From Planctomycetaceae bacterium (GTDB lineage: Bacteria; Planctomycetota; Planctomycetia; Planctomycetales; Planctomycetaceae): a stretch of DNA of 11,420 nucleotides. Location: the NCBI GenBank assembly GCA_003503535.1, contig DOCI01000175.1, forward strand, positions 13,691 through 25,110, in the 5' to 3' direction. Each line of letters starts with the position of its first letter. Position 1 is the first letter of the stretch. A program made the position numbers and the translations under genes. Shown piece after piece: positions 6,810-11,420 of this stretch. The notes beneath the pieces were generated by a model. It did no database searches, was not told the DNA's origin, and was given only the letters and a program-made list of their open reading frames with translations.

Positions 6810-7069
6810 GGTGGCACGACCGAATTTGTCGGGTGGGTGCTGGAAACACATGATGTCTCACGGTTCGCTCTCCATGCGTATTGAACGGCGATTTACCTTC
6901 AATCTCCAGACCGAGTGTTCTGTTCTGACGTCTTGTCACTTGAGAACGTGACGAAGTCAATCTGTTTCTCGTCGTCGACTCTGTGTTTGAACATTGGTTG
7001 GCCTTTGGGGATTGATGGACATCCCTCAACATCAGAACCCACAGGGAGGTTTCCTCTCATCGCTCTGCG
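6810..7069 (+). repeat. Repeat B, copy 2 (3' border of module 2)
   Basis: Begins eight bases after the kptA stop and matches 3590-3848 at about 87% identity with a one-base length change near 7004. As in copy 1, it directly follows the last gene of a toxin module. Small frames inside it are not conserved between copies, so I read it as non-coding. Beyond 7069 the sequence CCCAACCGAC AAAA TCGG echoes the hairpin at the left end of copy 1, so the full element may extend to about 7092. Confidence 0.82.
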
Positions 7070-7095
7070 ACCCAACCGACAAAATCGGCTTGTCT

Positions 7096-7245
7096 TTACC
7101 CATATCTTTTTCGCATCACTTCATAACCCCGGATTGCCAGCAGAAGTTTGTCGAGGCCGCGCCAGATGGTCAGCCAGCCGGGTTCGCCATCTCCTGCACG
7201 CAGCAGATGTCCTCCCAGTCCCGCCAGTCTTCCAGTGACCGGACA
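7096..7245 (-). pseudogene. C-terminal remnant of an IS4-type transposase
   Basis: Reading the minus strand from 7245 to the TAA at 7096-7098 gives 49 codons. They include LAGLGGHL, GDGEPGWLTIWRG and LDKLLLAIRGYEVM, ending KRYG. The series GGxL, DGxPGW, xxWRG, xxxL is the characteristic C-terminus of IS4-family (DDE) transposases. An in-frame TGA at 7246-7248 lies directly upstream, and no DDE catalytic region is present, so about nine tenths of the gene is missing. The element cannot be active. It marks past insertion at the right end of the array. The family call rests on memory of the motif. Confidence 0.65.
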
Positions 7246-7468
7246 TCATTTTTGCACCCCGCTGGGAGATGGGGAGAGTTTTCAGAATACTCTGTTGTGG
7301 TGCTGATTCCCATCGAAATGTTCTGAAGCACGTTTTTGCACCCCGAAATGACTCTGAGCGCGCTCAAAATCCTCCGAAAATCTCTCAAAATGCGCGCTTT
7401 GCTTGATTTCTGTTAACCATAGGGTTTCAGGTTCGTACCTGTTTGCTCAGGTGACGGGGTCACCATTT
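7246..7468. other. Non-coding stretch with short repeats and two hairpins
   Basis: TTTTTGCACCCCG occurs twice (7249-7261 and 7333-7345). Two perfect inverted repeats stand next to each other just before repeat A copy 2: CAGGT-TCGT-ACCTG (7428-7441) and GGTGAC-GGG-GTCACC (7450-7464). I see no convincing gene. The 72-codon minus-strand frame here crosses the transposase relic in a different frame and is likely spurious. Confidence 0.5.
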
Positions 7469-7558
7469 GAGACTCGAACTATTGCAATCCCATGCCAGTT
7501 AACGACTTATGGATTTATACGCGCGTAAAGTAGTTCGAACGGCGTGTAGAACGGGGAG
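7469..7558 (+). repeat. Repeat A, copy 2 (right bracket of the toxin array)
   Basis: Matches bases 4-93 in the same orientation with four substitutions, at a constant offset of 7465. Here the inner palindrome is intact (TACGCGCGTA, 7518-7527; one base differs in copy 1), and GTTCGAAC lies at 7533-7540. It ends in GGGGAG three bases before an ATG (7562) that heads a six-codon frame, after which comes the terminator. The minus strand contains AGTTCGAGTCTC, resembling a tRNA T-loop, but no tRNA folds around it. Confidence 0.85.
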
Positions 7559-7601
7559 CTAATGTACACGAGTACGAAATAGAAATACCCGCTGGTTAAC
7601 G

Positions 7602-7633
7602 AAACGCCGGACGAGAGATCGTCTGGCGTTTTT
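7602..7633 (+). terminator. Intrinsic terminator after repeat A copy 2
   Basis: AAACGCCGGACGA (7602-7614) pairs with TCGTCTGGCGTTT (7619-7631) across 13 positions, including one G-T, around a GAGA tetraloop (7615-7618), and runs into T residues through 7633. It would stop + strand transcripts leaving the array or a short RNA starting in repeat A. It also separates the array from the HEAT-repeat gene. Confidence 0.85.
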
Positions 7634-8249
7634 GCGTTGTATAGCGTGTTATTGCAACGGGTTACGACGTTGGCTGAAATTGAGAGAGTTGGACCCTGGC
7701 AACACAGCGCGTATCCAATTTTGCACACCTGACGCTTCTGATCGAGAGACTCTCGAACTCTCTGGGGGAGTCATACCCGATGGTTAACAGGTCTCATATG
7801 AAAGACTTTCGAGCGAGCAGGACGTCTCCCTGCAGGTCTCTTAATGAGACGGTCAGTTGTCGTGCATGTTGATCGATACCGAGAAAGAGCATGGTCGTTC
7901 TTCTTTGAGGCAGTGTGAGAGTGATTCCCCAGTCATAGGAAAATCGCAATTGCCATTCTAAGTAATTCTTACATCGATATCACAGGACGCGGTGCAACGA
8001 ATGTGTTCTGCCGCATACTCATAAACAATTTCCGCTGCCGACGACGATGCCAAGGCCACCACGATCTGACGCAGTTGTCGAACGAGATCCATTTGCTGTA
8101 ATGTATAACTCGATCAAGTTGACATCAATTTGAGCCTGTTTTCTGAAGTGGTCGGTTGTCGTCCTCGATCTTTAACCATTTGCACGCCTGAAGTCTGGTA
8201 TGAAACGCTTTGCAACCACACGGTCGCGGATGACATAGGACCGAATTCC
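7634..8249. other. Intergenic region upstream of the HEAT-repeat gene
   Basis: I see no supportable gene here. It holds small inverted repeats: GAGAG-A-CTCTC (7744-7754), GCAGG/CCTGC (7817-7833) and GTCTC-TTAAT-GAGAC (7836-7850). A perfect -35-like TTGACA lies at 8119-8124, but the matching -10 region (TCTGAA around 8142) is poor. A 44-codon minus-strand frame (7958-8092) lacks recognisable features. Confidence 0.5.
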
Positions 8250-11200
8250 ATGATAGTTACGTGCCAGTGTGGCAAACGATATCGCATCAAGGAGACGATA
8301 TCGCGGCGAAAGCTTTGGTGTCGAGCTTGTGGGGCAGCGATTCAGATGACAACACCGGTCAAGCTTAAGAAACGAAGTAAGACACCTTCGGTTTCTGTTG
8401 TCGTCAGCGACGTCGAGAGTGATCCGTCGTCCGTTCCTGCAGCGAACCTTCATCCGATCCGGGTTAGTCATTTTCTTCTGGTCTCCATTGGCTGGATTCT
8501 GCTGGGCACTCTGATTTGCCGTCTGGCACCATGGCTGGGATTCGTCCCGCTTCCAATTGCAATGACCGTGAGCTTGCTTCCCATTGCGGTAACTGTCGTG
8601 CTCATTGGTGCGAATCTGGTGCTGTCGCTACGAATGTTCCGGCGGTCTGGCAGTGCTGTCTCCTCGCTTCCGCTGGCCTGTATGCAACTTCCCTTGTTTA
8701 TGCTGATCTTCTTCCAGATCGCCTGCCACCTCGGAGCCGAGCATTACGCTTGGGACGAACAGCCCGGAGTCTTTGATTGGATTGAGTTTGCGTTGGCTCA
8801 TGCGTTTCGCGCCGGAGACATGATTGACACGCTGGAGGCCAGCGGCACAAACATCCAAACCATCCATTGTCGAAGTCATTTGGTGGCCGTCACGGTGATT
8901 GCCTACCACCTGGTCGTCGACATATTTTTGCTGGAGATCCTGATGGCGTGGGTTGAGAGGGTCAAACTCAAACTCATGCGACGGGAGGCGCTTCGAACAG
9001 TCGTGCGATGTGCCATCGGCATCTCTGTCGTCGCTTTTCTCGTGTCATGGCTCGTGACTGCCTTGGTGTGGCAACGATGGGAGACTGAGGATCTGTGGAT
9101 GTGGCCTATCCAAAATGTCCTTGCAATTGTGGACTTTACTGACGTAATGGAGATCTACGAGATCCGCCTGCACAATCTTCCAATGGGGGTGTGGATGACG
9201 ACCCTTGCCATCACATTCCGAATTCTGATTGCGATCGCATTAGCGAACCTGCTGAACCGTCTGTCGCGAGATTTTCATCGACATTGGCTCGCTCGATTCG
9301 CCATGAGTGTCGAAGCCTTCGAGGACATCCGGTCGCACCATCCTGATCCTGAAATGCGACAATGGGCTAATCAGCGGTTGCTGGCAATTCGCTCAGTCAG
9401 CGAAGAATCGATATCAAATTTGGAGGCCGTTGGTAAAGTAGTGGGCGTCATTCGCCAACGACCGGTCTGGATCACCGCAGTCGTCGTGATCGTTGCATTG
9501 TTCATCCTCCCAAGCCCTGATGGGACCGCGATGAAACTGACTCGTGTCGTCATGAATCCAGAGAGCACTCATGCCGACTCGGCTCTGCTGGCGATCCGAA
9601 AGATGGGCCGATACGCAGAGAACTCAGCAGGGTGGCTGAAGGGGGCTGTTCGTGAGTCGCCGTTTAATCGAGAGTTGTCACTTGAGCGAGAGTTGGGGAT
9701 TGTGGAGACGATGAGCCACTTAGGGCCCAAAGGTATAATCGAGCTTTCGAAGTTAATGAAGAGCAGGAGACCGGAGATTCAACACGCTGCCATCCGAGCT
9801 CTGGCGAATGCTGGTTCGGGTTCTGCTCCGTTCCTTATCCCAGCTCTCGCCTCCGAAGACATGGAAACATCTGAGACGGCCGCCCAAGCCCTTGAGTCGA
9901 TTGGCAGAGGGGCCATCGAACCACTCATCGAAGCCCTCAATCAAAATAGTGTTGGCTACATCCTCCCTGTGCTTGTGAAACTCGACCCCTACTGGTATCG
10001 CCGTCCTACCGACAATGCAGTCTATGCACGAGTCATCTTCTGTTGGGAGCAGATGCAGGCGCTGAACGATGTTGAGGATCCCTCAAAAACTATCGACGCC
10101 ATGCGGGACCTGTGTCGCCTTGGCAAGTACGCCACACCCGGCATCCCTCGACTTGCCCAATTGTCGACCGACTCAAGGCCGGATATTCGGGAGGCAGCGA
10201 GAGATGCATTGTCTCGGATCTCACCCCAGTGGCACACGAGCCGATTGCTGCATGACGAAATCGATTGGTTTGCCGATCGTGTTGGCAATTCGAATCCAAG
10301 TGTGGCAATCGCGGCCTGTGAGGTTCTTGGGCAACTGGGAACCGTCGCCGAACTGGCCCTTCCTCAATTGGTGAAGTGTGTTCGCGACGAGAGCAGGCTT
10401 CCGCAGGAACGGTCAAAAGCCGTATGGGTGATCGGCCAGACCGCCCCGGAGACAAAAAAAATCTACCACGGGATACCAGGTGAGCATATCTGGGGAGCGG
10501 TCATTTCGTTGCTGGGCAATGACAACATGGAAATCCGCTCCGAAAGCCTCCTGGCTGTGCGAAAGGCTGATGACGATATGATTCCTCTGTTATCCGTTTC
10601 ATTCGAGAAACAAAACGCGATGGGGCGACGGAACATTGCCAATTTGTTGGGAGATCGCGATGTTGCCGCCAAGCCAGCAGCCAAGAATCTCATTCCGGGA
10701 CTGGTAGACAGTGATAACGATGTCCGACGTGAGGTACAAAGAGCACTGGACAGGATCGCCCCAGATTGGCGGAGGCATATGAGAACGTTGCATTTGGCTC
10801 AAGACTTGGAGCGGTTGACGGAGTCACCCGACGCTGAGATTCACGAGGGGGTCCTCGATGCCATCAATATCATTGGCCCTCGATCCGAGACATTAAAGGT
10901 GCTGGTCTACGCACAGGGCGAGCCAGACCACTTCATTCGATCGCGAGCATTGTCGGTACTCCGGAGTTGGCGTTCGGGTGAATTCTGGGCCAAAAATGCC
11001 CCAATAACTATGACCATTGCTCTGGATTTGTTCGTTGCCGCGAAGGACGAAAGCGAGTTTCGCCGGTTACGCGAACTGCTGGAATTGCTGGGTGGTCAGG
11101 AATGGCCGCAACGTTCCCAAGTCGCTCATTATGTAGGCAAACTGCTTGCCCAGACTCAGGATGCGTCTAGGTCAGAGATAATGCGAGCCTGGTTCGTTGA

Positions 11201-11420
11201 TGTGATCGGTCAGATGGGGCCTTCGGCCAAGACGACCGTACCAGCACTCATCGAATTAACCGCAGAAGAGGGTCGACTGGAAAACGCTGCGGAACGAGCC
11301 CTCATCGCGATGGCGCAGCCAACCGCCCCATCCGCTGAGCTGATCGACCCGGCTGAGTGGTCTCTTCGACAACAGGAAATCACGCAGCAGATCATTGAGC
11401 ATTGCAAGTCTTTGTTGGAT
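8250..11420 (+). CDS. Zinc-ribbon, multi-pass membrane, HEAT-repeat protein (3' end outside window)
   Basis: The frame is open from ATG 8250 to the last base: 1057 codons without a stop, so the C-terminus is missing. AGGA (8237-8240) lies nine bases upstream of the ATG, and the zinc ribbon begins at once, supporting this start. Cys5, Cys7, Cys24 and Cys27 form a CxC...CxxC ribbon of the style common in planctomycetes. A Lys/Ser/Asp linker follows, then about seven hydrophobic segments (roughly 74-92, 103-123, 143-160, 211-234, 252-275, 312-335, 406-424). From about 495 on come helical pairs typical of HEAT or PBS-lyase-like repeats, for example PEIQHAAIRALANAG, PDIREAARDALSRI and NDVRREVQRALDRI. 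It is probably an inner-membrane scaffold whose HEAT solenoid binds a partner protein; the ligand is unknown. It has no visible link to the toxin array. Confidence 0.85.
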   Translation, partial: MIVTCQCGKRYRIKETISRRKLWCRACGAAIQMTTPVKLKKRSKTPSVSVVVSDVESDPSSVPAANLHPIRVSHFLLVSIGWILLGTLICRLAPWLGFVPLPIAMTVSLLPIAVTVVLIGANLVLSLRMFRRSGSAVSSLPLACMQLPLFMLIFFQIACHLGAEHYAWDEQPGVFDWIEFALAHAFRAGDMIDTLEASGTNIQTIHCRSHLVAVTVIAYHLVVDIFLLEILMAWVERVKLKLMRREALRTVVRCAIGISVVAFLVSWLVTALVWQRWETEDLWMWPIQNVLAIVDFTDVMEIYEIRLHNLPMGVWMTTLAITFRILIAIALANLLNRLSRDFHRHWLARFAMSVEAFEDIRSHHPDPEMRQWANQRLLAIRSVSEESISNLEAVGKVVGVIRQRPVWITAVVVIVALFILPSPDGTAMKLTRVVMNPESTHADSALLAIRKMGRYAENSAGWLKGAVRESPFNRELSLERELGIVETMSHLGPKGIIELSKLMKSRRPEIQHAAIRALANAGSGSAPFLIPALASEDMETSETAAQALESIGRGAIEPLIEALNQNSVGYILPVLVKLDPYWYRRPTDNAVYARVIFCWEQMQALNDVEDPSKTIDAMRDLCRLGKYATPGIPRLAQLSTDSRPDIREAARDALSRISPQWHTSRLLHDEIDWFADRVGNSNPSVAIAACEVLGQLGTVAELALPQLVKCVRDESRLPQERSKAVWVIGQTAPETKKIYHGIPGEHIWGAVISLLGNDNMEIRSESLLAVRKADDDMIPLLSVSFEKQNAMGRRNIANLLGDRDVAAKPAAKNLIPGLVDSDNDVRREVQRALDRIAPDWRRHMRTLHLAQDLERLTESPDAEIHEGVLDAINIIGPRSETLKVLVYAQGEPDHFIRSRALSVLRSWRSGEFWAKNAPITMTIALDLFVAAKDESEFRRLRELLELLGGQEWPQRSQVAHYVGKLLAQTQDASRSEIMRAWFVDVIGQMGPSAKTTVPALIELTAEEGRLENAAERALIAMAQPTAPSAELIDPAEWSLRQQEITQQIIEHCKSLLD

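Noticed and set aside
6810..7238. Overlapping + strand frames of 107 and 110 codons in and after repeat B
   Set aside because: They lie in a non-coding repeat whose frames are not conserved between copies and then run antisense through the transposase relic.
7507..7728. Minus-strand frame of 73 codons over repeat A and the terminator
   Set aside because: It crosses a strong hairpin terminator and a repeat, has no recognisable domain, and the equivalent frame at copy 1 is not preserved beyond the repeat.
7958..8092. Minus-strand 44-codon frame starting MDLVRQLRQ
   Set aside because: Plausible composition, but too short, with no clear ribosome-binding site or family resemblance.
8172..8471. 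Minus-strand 99-codon frame
   Set aside because: Largely antisense to the N-terminus of the HEAT-repeat gene, whose zinc ribbon and start signals are convincing.
1..11420. CRISPR array, YD/RHS repeats, integron attC series
   Set aside because: No short regularly spaced direct repeats, no YD motif series in the carriers, and the GTTAAC sites do not fit the attC GTTRRRY/RYYYAAC core pattern.

Overview
The window looks like accessory chromosome of a planctomycete. This is inferred from protein style, not from a marker gene: one long gene has an N-terminal CxC...CxxC zinc ribbon, about seven membrane segments and a HEAT-repeat tail, and the toxin carriers are Ser/Thr/Asn-rich, as in very large surface proteins of that phylum. 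Background GC is moderate, with clearly AT-richer islands in the variable toxin tails.

Bases 1-7100 form a tandem array of two orphan polymorphic-toxin modules on the + strand. Module 1 is an open frame from about 94 to 3369 (first ATG 244), followed by a two-helix membrane protein (3369-3578). Module 2 is an open frame ending at 5862, followed by a 139-residue presumed immunity protein (5862-6281) and a KptA/Tpt1-type RNA 2'-phosphotransferase (6248-6802). The carriers share a constant core (1243-2085 and 3850-4692, same length, no indels at the landmarks checked). It ends at an acidic hinge closing with CDCAC, after which the tails are unrelated. Each toxin stop overlaps the next gene's ATG by one base (TAATG), behind the same 11-base ribosome-binding stretch. 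Neither carrier has a convincing start: module 1 emerges from a 90-bp repeat (A) and module 2 from a roughly 260-bp repeat (B). They therefore look like silent or displaced C-terminal cassettes, comparable in logic to orphan rhs-CT and cdiA-CT modules.

Repeat B follows the last gene of each module (3590-3848, 6810-7069). After its second copy lie a 49-residue relic of an IS4-type transposase on the minus strand (7096-7245), short repeats and two hairpins, then a second copy of repeat A (7469-7558). The two A copies bracket the whole array in direct orientation. A strong intrinsic terminator follows at 7602-7633.

Bases 7634-8249 hold no gene I can support. From 8250 to the window edge runs an uninterrupted frame (1057 codons, no stop) for the zinc-ribbon, membrane and HEAT-repeat protein, which appears to be ordinary chromosomal content.

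Working model: recombination through the constant core, repeat A or repeat B could move these toxin-tail/immunity units into an intact full-length carrier elsewhere. The KptA gene, nested 34 bases into the immunity gene, is the most unexpected part.
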